Source: Candidatus Eiseniibacteriota bacterium (GTDB lineage: Bacteria > Joyebacterota > Joyebacteria > Joyebacterales > Joyebacteraceae). Taken from it: a DNA stretch of 10,867 bases. Shown here piece after piece: positions 1 to 6,044 of this stretch. Position 1 is the first letter of the stretch. Every line of letters starts with the position of its first letter. The position numbers and the translations under genes were made by a program. The notes below the pieces were generated by a model. The model was not told where the DNA came from, ran no database searches, and saw only the letters and a list, made by a program, of their open reading frames with translations. Location of the stretch: assembly GCA_030638405.1 (NCBI GenBank), contig DAOWER010000253.1, positions 1 through 10,867 of the forward strand, in the 5' to 3' direction.

Positions 1-60
1 GAGCTGGTAGTCCCAACCGTCCTGCGTGTCGATCCAGCCCTTCAACTCCTCCATCTTCAT
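1..60 (-). CDS. N-terminal fragment of an unidentified protein
   Basis: Only the first 20 codons are inside the window; the frame starts with ATG at 60 and runs open off the left edge. The start is well supported by AGGAGGT placed about 5 bases upstream. The visible peptide begins MKMEELKGWIDTQ and is hydrophilic, with no signal peptide or membrane segment. The gene starts 48 bp after the stop of the DUF1858 gene, with no clear terminator between, so the two are probably co-transcribed. A second in-frame ATG two codons later (at 54) is a less well spaced alternative. I do not recognise the family from so few residues and assign no function. Confidence 0.6.
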   Translation of the reverse strand, partial: MKMEELKGWIDTQDGWDYQL

Positions 61-108
61 CGTTACCTCCTAGCGCTGTCTCACCCCGGTGTGAAAACCT
101 GGGTGTAG

Positions 109-327
109 CTAGTCTACTTTCTCAGCTTCGGTCGCCTTGTTCAGGTCCGACATGAGCGCCTCGATATCGATCCCGTGCGCCGCCGCGCCCTCCGCGATCG
201 ACTCGAACGCCGCTACCGCGCAGCCGATGCAATGGAGCCCGTGCTGCATGAAGACCGGCACGGTCTCCGGGTGGCTCTTCACTACGTCGCCGATGGGCAT
301 TTCCTTCGTGATGACCATCTCCGCCAT
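109..327 (-). CDS. DUF1858 / hybrid-cluster-associated redox disulfide protein
   Basis: This is a 72-residue soluble protein that matches the small DUF1858 family (also called the prismane-associated or redox-disulfide domain) over its whole length. Typical features are the N-terminal segment VITKEMPIGDVVKSHPE, then VPVFMQHGLHCIGCA with the CxxC pair C33/C36, then a short helix and GIDIEAL. Family members are thought to act in thiol/disulfide or Fe-S-linked redox chemistry, often near hybrid cluster proteins; no such partner is visible here. The ATG at 327 is preceded by AGGAGAG at good spacing. An alternative ATG three codons in (318) lacks a better site. A promoter lies in the 89-bp gap upstream, so the gene need not depend on the ABC operon. 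It probably shares a transcript with the partial gene at 1-60. Confidence 0.88.
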   Translation of the reverse strand: MAEMVITKEMPIGDVVKSHPETVPVFMQHGLHCIGCAVAAFESIAEGAAAHGIDIEALMSDLNKATEAEKVD

Positions 328-373
328 GTGTCTCTCCTGTTGTGATCGTCTGGAGTGGTGCTTCCATCACGGC

Positions 374-402
374 ATAATAACCTGACCCCTCCCCCGCTTC
401 AA
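374..402 (-). promoter_or_regulatory. Predicted sigma-70-type promoter for the DUF1858 gene
   Basis: On the minus strand, TTGAAG (397-402) is separated by exactly 17 bases from TATTAT (374-379), which matches the TATAAT consensus at five of six positions. Transcription would start near 367, about 40 bases before the ATG at 327. The AT-rich -10 stands out from the GC-rich surroundings. It lies just after the permease stop codon. Confidence 0.55.
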
Positions 403-416
403 GTGGGAAATCGCAC

Positions 417-2081
417 CTATCCCGCGAATTCCTCCCTGGCCAGTCTGCGCCGCAGCCGGGCTCCGACGACCCGCTCTGCGACCCACGCCAGACCCCACAG
501 GGCCGCGAGCATGGGCCCCGCGGCCGCCGGTTTGTCCTGCATCGTGAGCTGGATCGCTATCAGGAGCGGGATCATCGTGGTGCCCAGGATCAGGAAGAAC
601 CCTAACTGGCGCGCCTGCCTGGTCCTTTCCACCTCCTGCGAGAGCGGCATGTGCGGGGACGCGAGCGACAGGATGGCGAACGCGGTCAGACACATGGGGA
701 GCACCATCAGGATGAAGGTCGCCGCGCCGAGAACCGGCATCGCGAGGCTCAGCAGGACGAACAGCAGGATGAAGAACGGGACGAGGTAGCGCCAGATCAC
801 CAGCCTGCGCGCGCCCCGCAGGAGTCCCGACGGGTCCCCGATGGGGGCCGCGTAGAAAAGCCAGCTGGCCTTCCATTGCTCGGTTTGCGTCATGGCTGCC
901 GCGAAGAAAAGAGACACGAAGATGCAGTAAAGCCCCATTATCTCTTGGAGCGCGACCGGACTTCCGCCGGGCGACTGGACGAACGGGCTGTGAAGGTCGT
1001 GCCGGATGAGCGCCGTGATGTAGACCGCGAGCGGCAGACCGAACGCCGGGTAGACCCTGGAGCGGAGCTTCCGGTCGCGCCGCATGTAGGCGTCCATGAG
1101 CACGTAGCCCGCGCGCTCCGTGCCGGTCCCGAGCGAGGCGAGCCCGACGCGGAAGAAGGGACGCCTCCTCACGCGGCCGCCGGCGTGTTCCTCGGTCTCG
1201 ACCGGGGACGTCGTCAGCTCGGATATCTTCCGCGAGTAGTCGAGCGATATCGTGTTCATCGCCGCCGCTATCACGAGAGCGGAGCCGAGCGCGGCCATCA
1301 GGATCAGGTGGACGTCCTGACGATTGCCCGCTCCCGCCAGCAGCTCGACCGAGCCGGCGAACCACGCGGGCGGTGCGGCGTAGACCCACGCGCCGCGGTT
1401 GAGCGAGAGCAGCGTCGGGTCGTCCTCGATCATCCGCGGCAGCAGGAAGTACGCGAGAACGAGCACCAGCGTGACGCCCGAGTGCACGTAGGTCATGATG
1501 GTGGTGAAGCGCTGGTAGCTCACGACCCTGAGCGTGCCCGTGTAGATGAGCACCACCGCGGCGGCCGTCGCCAGACACGCGACGACACCGGCCAGAACGT
1601 GGAAGAGCCCGAAGAGAAAACCCGGTTCCAGCGAACAGCTGCCGATCACCGCCGCCGGCAGGGTCAGAGCCAGCGCGATCGGCGTCACGTAGAAGAGCAG
1701 GTTGCCCATCTTCGCCCAGAAGTAGGTGCGTGAGGAGACGGGTCGATGAGCGAGTATGTGGAAGTCATCAGGGTGAACAACGATGGTCACGTACTCCATG
1801 ATGACCGCGAGGGCCGTCATGAACATCGCGGCGCTTATCGTGAAGAGCGAGTAGACGAAGAGGTTGTCGTGGGGACGGAGCCCGACGGCCATCAGGAGAC
1901 CCATCACGGCGTACGTGATGAGAGCGATGACGAAGGGAGGCAGCTTTCCGCGTCCCATCCCGCCGCGGGAGGTCCTGAGGTCGAGCCTGATGCCGGCAAC
2001 GAGGAGCGCCCTGAGCTGCTGCCAGTCGACGCTGTTCTCGCCGGCCGCGCCCCGCGCTCTCCGCGTCTCCCGCTCCCTCAA
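417..2081 (-). CDS. ABC-2-type transporter permease (large polytopic membrane protein)
   Basis: This is a membrane protein of about 554 residues with roughly twelve hydrophobic segments, in two groups separated by a basic hydrophilic stretch (after DYSRKISELTTS, with GGRVRRRPFF). It lies directly behind an ABC ATPase and would be its membrane partner, most likely in export. The substrate is unknown. Motifs such as HPDDFHILAHRPVS between the early helices resemble those of putative ABC exporter permeases. The start is uncertain: the open frame runs back to 2192, inside the ATPase gene, and has no ATG before residue 43 of my model. I chose TTG at 2081, four bases after the ATPase stop, because GGGGGAG sits just upstream and the VDWQQLRALLVAGIRLDLR region looks like a genuine N-terminus. 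GTG at 2102 is the alternative. The stop is TAG at 417. Confidence 0.82.
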   Translation of the reverse strand: MRERETRRARGAAGENSVDWQQLRALLVAGIRLDLRTSRGGMGRGKLPPFVIALITYAVMGLLMAVGLRPHDNLFVYSLFTISAAMFMTALAVIMEYVTIVVHPDDFHILAHRPVSSRTYFWAKMGNLLFYVTPIALALTLPAAVIGSCSLEPGFLFGLFHVLAGVVACLATAAAVVLIYTGTLRVVSYQRFTTIMTYVHSGVTLVLVLAYFLLPRMIEDDPTLLSLNRGAWVYAAPPAWFAGSVELLAGAGNRQDVHLILMAALGSALVIAAAMNTISLDYSRKISELTTSPVETEEHAGGRVRRRPFFRVGLASLGTGTERAGYVLMDAYMRRDRKLRSRVYPAFGLPLAVYITALIRHDLHSPFVQSPGGSPVALQEIMGLYCIFVSLFFAAAMTQTEQWKASWLFYAAPIGDPSGLLRGARRLVIWRYLVPFFILLFVLLSLAMPVLGAATFILMVLPMCLTAFAILSLASPHMPLSQEVERTRQARQLGFFLILGTTMIPLLIAIQLTMQDKPAAAGPMLAALWGLAWVAERVVGARLRRRLAREEFAG

Positions 2082-2085
2082 CTCC

Positions 2086-2895
2086 CTACTCCCCCTTTCC
2101 ACCCGTAACGCTCTCTGAGAACGCCCGGACGATGTCGGGAAGGTCGCCGGTGGACGTGAGCTCGCTGAACACCCCCTCAAGCGATGCCGCACTCGTCAGA
2201 TCCTTGAGCTCCTCGACGTTCCCGTCGGCGATGACGCGCCCGTTGTTCAGGATCACTATCCTGTCGCAGACCTTCTCGACCACCTCGAGGACGTGAGAGC
2301 AGTAGAAGACGGTCTTGCCCTGCGAGGCTAGGTCGCGCAGGAGTTCCTTCAGGACCAGGGCCGTATTCGCGTCGAGGCCGGACAGCGGCTCGTCCAGGAA
2401 GAGCACGCTGGGGTTGTGCAGGAGCGCCGCCGATATGAGTACCTTCTGCTTCATGCCCCGGGAGAACGAGGACATCGTCCGGCCGGACGCGTCGGCTATC
2501 CCGAAGAGCTCAAGGAAGGTCTCGGCCTTGCCCTGCGCCTCGTCGCGGTCGAGATGATAGAGGTGGCCGACGAGCGACAGGTACTCGCGCGGCGTCAGAT
2601 TCTCGTAGAGCGCACCGGTCTCCGGCACGACGCCGATCCGTGCCTTGGCCTCGAGAGGCGACTCGCCGATGTCGAATCCATCGATCACGGCCGTGCCGCT
2701 CGTCGGCCTGAGCATCCCCGTTGCCATCTTCACCGTCGTCGTCTTGCCCGCGCCGTTCGGCCCCAGGTACCCGCAGATCTGTCCGCGCGGCACGGTCAAT
2801 GTGACTCCCGCGACGGCCTCCGTTTCCTCGAAGCTCTTCGTCAGGTCGCGGAAGACGACCGCGCCATCCGTGCCATCCGTAGTATGTGTGTTCAT
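2086..2895 (-). CDS. ABC transporter ATP-binding protein (ABC-2 exporter type)
   Basis: This complete 269-residue cytoplasmic nucleotide-binding subunit powers the permease encoded next. Walker A is GPNGAGKTT (residues 45-53). The Q-loop region reads VVPETGALYENLT, with E92 where Gln is usual in many ABC proteins. The signature is FSRGMKQK (144-151), a known variant of LSGGQ. Walker B is VLFLDEP (164-170), the D-loop GLD follows, and the H-loop is SH (200-201). The C-terminal 60 residues are a typical extension (ILNNGRVIADGNVEEL onward). ATG at 2895 has GGAGAGAG upstream. It starts 16 bp after the glycosyltransferase stop and ends four bases before the proposed permease start, so the three genes look like one operon. 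The substrate cannot be read from the sequence. Confidence 0.95.
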   Translation of the reverse strand: MNTHTTDGTDGAVVFRDLTKSFEETEAVAGVTLTVPRGQICGYLGPNGAGKTTTVKMATGMLRPTSGTAVIDGFDIGESPLEAKARIGVVPETGALYENLTPREYLSLVGHLYHLDRDEAQGKAETFLELFGIADASGRTMSSFSRGMKQKVLISAALLHNPSVLFLDEPLSGLDANTALVLKELLRDLASQGKTVFYCSHVLEVVEKVCDRIVILNNGRVIADGNVEELKDLTSAASLEGVFSELTSTGDLPDIVRAFSESVTGGKGE

Positions 2896-2911
2896 CGGCT
2901 CTCTCTCCGGT

Positions 2912-4669
2912 CTAGTGGTTCTCTTCCCCGGCGCTCAGAGTCGCCGCCAGGCCCACCGCCTCCGCGAGCACGCCCGCGGGCGCCGGCGGTGCCATGTTCA
3001 CGATCGCGCCCCACGCCTCCAGCGCCTCCGCGTCACGTCCTGCTCCCGCGTGCGCCCGGCCCAGCCCGATCCACGCCTCGTAGTAGCGCGGGTGCTGCGT
3101 CACCGCGCGTCGGAAGTGCTCGACGGCTTCATCGAACCGCCCGAGTTCGAGGAGGGCCAGGCCGAGGTTGTGCCGCGACGAGAGGTCGCTCGGGCTCTCC
3201 GCAAGAGCCTTCTCGAACTCGCGCGCGGCGCCCTCCATGTCGCCCTGGCGCCCCAGGATGTTCCCGACGGCGTTGTGCATCGCCGCGAAGCTGAACTCTA
3301 TGGTGTCGGCCCCCACCGCTACGGCCAGCACAGCGACGGAGATAGCGGCGACAGTGATGGTGCGCCAGTCCCGGCCGCGCGCCGCCCGCCAGAGGGACTC
3401 GACCGCGAAGCCCGCGCCCACCAGGAGGACCAGCACGACCGCGAGCCGGTAGCGTCCGGTGACGAAGAACGGCACGACCGAAGCCGTGAACGTCAGCCCG
3501 AAGAGGACCAGCAGTCCGACGCGCTTCCGCCGCCTGACGGCCAGCGCCAGGCCGAAGAGACCGAGCGGTGCGACGACGCCGAACGTGCCCACCGGAATCC
3601 TGAGCACCGGAGCGAACTGCTTCACGTAGTACAGATGGTAATGGTTGGGGATCTCGTAGTGGTTCCAGAACAGCACGAACTTCCGTGCCATCAATGTGAC
3701 CCACCGCTCCGGGTTCGCACGGATGTCCTCGAGCGTCCGTCCTGTCCAGAAGTCGGACACCTCCCCCGCCGAGAGCGCGCGGCCGGTCTCCCGCTCCGCC
3801 GCCGCCTTCGACGCCAGCCGCAGGTCGAACCGCATCTCGGGTGGCACCTGGAACACCCCCGGGGAGTTCGTGTGGTTCCCGATGAAGAAGTTGATGCCGC
3901 CGTTGGACGAGACGGGGATGAAGTCGCCCTCCGCCCTGTAGTTGTGGATCGTCGCCGGGAGGATCATGGCGCCCGCGGCCGCGAAGAAGAGGACTGCCGG
4001 AAGCACGCGGACTCCGCCTGCGCGCGCGGACCGTTCGCGGTGCGTCCGCCCGCGGAGCGCGAGCCAGAGCGCCCCCGCGGGTGCGAAGAGGAGCAGGTTC
4101 GGCTTCCCCAACCCCGCGAGGCCGAGCAGCGCGCCGGCGGCCACGGCCTTCCACGCCCCCCCGTCACGGTCGGCAAGCTGGAGTAAGACCAACGACCCGA
4201 GCAGGAAGGTGATGACGAGCGTGATCTCGAGGACCTCACCTTCGAAGAACACGAACGGGACATACATCGCTGCGAAGAGCGCGGCGATGAGCCCTGCCCG
4301 CGACCCGACCGTCAGTCTTCCCAGCAGGAACACCAGGAGGACGGACAGCGTCCCCGCCACGGACTGCACGACTCTGATGGCGTGGAAGCCTGCGCCGCCA
4401 AGCCTGGCGACCAGCGCCAGGAAGAAAGGGTACAGGGGGCTGGAGTGGAAGTACGCGTGGTCGGGGACCAGCTTCCCCTGCGCGATGTCGCGCGCCTGCG
4501 CGAAGTAGACCGCGGGGTCGCCCATCAATGTTCTGAACAGTGGATGGTCATGGATCTCTTGGAGGTAGATGAGGCGCAGCGCCAGAGCGAGCGCGGCGAT
4601 AACTCCCAGGGCCACCCACTCGCCCCGGGTCGTCGCGCGTTCGGTGCCGCTTTCGGAGGCTGGTTTCAA
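2912..4669 (-). CDS. GT39-type membrane glycosyltransferase with C-terminal TPR repeats
   Basis: This is a polytopic protein of about 585 residues resembling dolichyl-phosphate-mannose/ArnT-like family 39 transferases, which move a sugar from a polyprenyl-phosphate carrier on the outer face of the inner membrane. Visible features are a first membrane segment (VIAALALALRLIYL), an acidic loop motif GDPAVYFAQARDIAQG with D51 as candidate catalytic residue, and SPLYPFFLALVARLGG. Many further helices follow, then the loop NGGINFFIGNHTNSPG and the late motif TGRYRLAVVLVLL. After the last helix come about three TPR-like units (residues about 463-559), e.g. NLGLALLELGRFDEAVEHFRR. The acceptor is unknown. 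The start is uncertain: the frame is open to 4912, but the far 5' part looks non-coding. TTG at 4669 gives a sensible N-terminus (KPASESGTERATT) though with a poor ribosome site; GTG at 4615 is an alternative. It heads the operon with the ABC exporter. Confidence 0.85.
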   Translation of the reverse strand: MKPASESGTERATTRGEWVALGVIAALALALRLIYLQEIHDHPLFRTLMGDPAVYFAQARDIAQGKLVPDHAYFHSSPLYPFFLALVARLGGAGFHAIRVVQSVAGTLSVLLVFLLGRLTVGSRAGLIAALFAAMYVPFVFFEGEVLEITLVITFLLGSLVLLQLADRDGGAWKAVAAGALLGLAGLGKPNLLLFAPAGALWLALRGRTHRERSARAGGVRVLPAVLFFAAAGAMILPATIHNYRAEGDFIPVSSNGGINFFIGNHTNSPGVFQVPPEMRFDLRLASKAAAERETGRALSAGEVSDFWTGRTLEDIRANPERWVTLMARKFVLFWNHYEIPNHYHLYYVKQFAPVLRIPVGTFGVVAPLGLFGLALAVRRRKRVGLLVLFGLTFTASVVPFFVTGRYRLAVVLVLLVGAGFAVESLWRAARGRDWRTITVAAISVAVLAVAVGADTIEFSFAAMHNAVGNILGRQGDMEGAAREFEKALAESPSDLSSRHNLGLALLELGRFDEAVEHFRRAVTQHPRYYEAWIGLGRAHAGAGRDAEALEAWGAIVNMAPPAPAGVLAEAVGLAATLSAGEENH

Positions 4670-4761
4670 CGGACAGTCCGTGAACGAGAAGCGCTTCGAC
4701 CGAATCGGAGACCGCGACGGCCCGACCCCGCGGCCGTCCTGCGGACTCCTGTGACTACGCG

Positions 4762-4791
4762 AAGCTAGCACAGCCGCCGCAATACCGGCAA
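4762..4791 (-). promoter_or_regulatory. Possible promoter for the GT39-ABC operon
   Basis: On the minus strand, TTGCCG (4786-4791) and TAGCTT (4762-4767) are 18 bases apart within GGCTGTGCTAGCTTCG. The match to sigma-70 consensus is modest. It is the best candidate in the gap and would give a leader of about 85 bases before the TTG at 4669. The -35 overlaps the foot of the inverted repeat at 4786-4829, so a structure or bound protein there could affect it. Confidence 0.3.
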
Positions 4792-4837
4792 GCCGGAAGC
4801 TCCCGTCATAGGGAACTCCCGGCTTGCTGCTTCCGGC
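4786..4837. repeat. Overlapping inverted repeats that can form two exclusive hairpins
   Basis: GCAAGCCGG (4788-4796) pairs with CCGGCTTGC (4819-4827). Inside it TCCC (4801-4804) pairs with GGGA (4811-4814) around a six-base loop, giving a long hairpin with two single mismatches. Alternatively GCCGGAAGC (4792-4800) pairs with GCTTCCGGC (4829-4837). The two stems share GCCGG, so only one can form at a time. Neither strand shows a T-tract after the stem, so it is not a standard intrinsic terminator. Confidence 0.65.
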
Positions 4838-4845
4838 CTGTTGTG

Positions 4846-4910
4846 GAGACCGGCGGCGGCCCTTGCGCGCATTGAATCGGAGGGTACTGCTCGGGCCCCC
4901 GCCCGGTCTC
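4846..4910. repeat. Inverted repeat GAGACCGG / CCGGTCTC
   Basis: GAGACCGG (4846-4853) and CCGGTCTC (4903-4910) are perfect 8-base arms 49 bases apart. With a one-base bulge the pairing continues through CGG into the GC-rich interior. A TTGTGG copy starts at or near each end (4841-4846 and 4913-4918). No gene occupies the interval. Its role is unknown. Confidence 0.45.
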
Positions 4911-5067
4911 ACTTGTGGCCGCCCTCACGGCGGGTTGTGGGGGCGCGTTCTTCCTCTTCTCGCCTTCTTAGAGGGCGTGACCTGGGGATTCGTTCCCGAC
5001 ATGTGTGAGAGAAGCCGGCGCTGAGTCGTGCACGGTCGTGCCGGAGCGCTGCAGGACGCGCCGCCGC

Positions 5068-5079
5068 AACGGGCCCGTT
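5068..5079. repeat. 12-bp perfect palindrome at the deacetylase stop codon
   Basis: AACGGGCCCGTT is its own reverse complement and covers the last two bases of the TAA stop (on the minus strand) and the ten bases after it. A GC-rich stretch follows and there is no T-tract, so a simple intrinsic terminator is not supported. It could be a protein site or chance in GC-rich DNA. Confidence 0.4.
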
Positions 5080-5986
5080 AGAGGGACTCGCCGGTCGTGA
5101 TGGCCCGGGCGATGGCGGCGGCGTGGATCTCGGCGGTGTCGCTCGTTCGCTCGGCGTATCCGCCGGCCAGGGCGACCACAAAGGGGACGCCTCTGGAGGC
5201 GCACGCGGACATGACGGCCTCGTCCCTGTCCGCGAGGTCCTGCTTGGTGAGCGCCAGGCCTCCGAGGAGGTCGTGTTCGTACGGGTCGGCGCCGGCGACG
5301 TAGAAGACCATCTCCGGTGAGAACTCACCGAATATGGTGTCCAGCGCGCTCTTGAGGTTGGAGAGATACAGGGTGCCGTCGGCATCGTTGGGAAGGCCGA
5401 TGTCGAGGTCGCTCGGGGGCTTGGCCATCGGGTAGTTCAGTTCCTGATGGATCGAGAAGGTGAACACGCGCTTGTCCTTCGAGAATATCGCGGCGGTCCC
5501 GTTGCCCTGGTGGACGTCGCAGTCCACCGTGGCGACGCGCTCCGCCAGTCCGTCCTCTAGCGCCCGCGCTACTCCCATCGCCACGTCGTTGAGCACACAG
5601 AAGCCCTCGCCGTGGTCGGGGAAAGCGTGATGAAGACCACCGGCTATGTTGACCCCGACTCCCCGCTCGAACGATGATCTGACGGCCGATATGGTCCCTC
5701 CCGCCCCGAGGAACGACTTATCGATCAGCTCCTTCGAATAGGGCAGTTCGAGCGTCGCTTCCTCGAGCGGGGAAAGCGTGCCGTTCAGGAGCTTCGCCAC
5801 GTACATCTCGGTGTGGACCAGAAGCGCGTCTTCGACCGAGGCGGGCTCGGGCCTGACGAAGTCATCCGGCCTGGCAACGCCCATGTCGAGCAGTCGCTCC
5901 TTCACGAGCCGGTACTTCCTCATCGGGAAGATGTGCGGGCCGATGTCGGCCTCGTAGTCGTCTGAGTAGAAAAGCACCGGTCTCAT
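5078..5986 (-). CDS. Histone-deacetylase-family (AcuC/HDAC-like) zinc deacetylase
   Basis: This complete 302-residue cytoplasmic protein belongs to the arginase/deacetylase fold, whose members remove acetyl or related acyl groups from lysines, polyamines or small amides using zinc. The active site looks intact. GGLHHAFPDHGEGFC carries the histidine pair H119/H120. VDCDVHQGNGT carries the relay D155 and zinc ligands D157 and H159. AGADPYEHD carries the third ligand D234, and LAGGY supplies the catalytic-type Tyr277. Position VLND (131-134) is also canonical. Length is typical of short bacterial members. ATG at 5986 has AGGAG nine bases upstream. The same frame is open further back to 6322, but that extension only reads through the repeat of the preceding gene and is not counted. 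The gene starts 58 bp after the secreted TPR protein and probably shares its transcript. The substrate cannot be named. Confidence 0.94.
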   Translation of the reverse strand: MRPVLFYSDDYEADIGPHIFPMRKYRLVKERLLDMGVARPDDFVRPEPASVEDALLVHTEMYVAKLLNGTLSPLEEATLELPYSKELIDKSFLGAGGTISAVRSSFERGVGVNIAGGLHHAFPDHGEGFCVLNDVAMGVARALEDGLAERVATVDCDVHQGNGTAAIFSKDKRVFTFSIHQELNYPMAKPPSDLDIGLPNDADGTLYLSNLKSALDTIFGEFSPEMVFYVAGADPYEHDLLGGLALTKQDLADRDEAVMSACASRGVPFVVALAGGYAERTSDTAEIHAAAIARAITTGESL

Positions 5987-6044
5987 GCAGTGGAGCTCCT
6001 GTGTGGTTGTGATGGTCCCGGGTCGCGCGACTGCCGCAGAGCTC

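Larger units (their letters stand above)
4670..5077. other. Gene-free intergenic region rich in inverted repeats
   Basis: About 400 bases lie between the deacetylase stop and the glycosyltransferase start. Open frames exist on both strands but have no credible ribosome sites, no recognisable family and no consistent composition. The region holds a complex inverted repeat at 4786-4837, a second at 4846-4910, a GCACG/CGTGC repeat at 5030-5041, a palindrome at its right edge (5068-5079), and a possible promoter for the glycosyltransferase at 4762-4791. Confidence 0.6.

Noticed and set aside
367..1578. Minus-strand frame of 403 codons inside the permease
   Set aside because: It is a shifted frame of the membrane protein, rich in Arg/Ala/Gly, whereas the overlapping frame gives a proper polytopic protein.
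651..1733. Plus-strand open frame of 360 codons
   Set aside because: It is the antisense of the permease, charged and repetitive, with no ribosome site or recognisable family.
2645..4186. Long plus-strand open frame of 513 codons
   Set aside because: It lies opposite the glycosyltransferase and ABC ATPase genes, has a composition typical of antisense GC-rich reading (Arg/Pro/Glu-rich), and shows no domain.
4824..5024. Plus-strand 66-codon frame in the intergenic region
   Set aside because: No ribosome site, no family features, and it runs through the inverted repeats.
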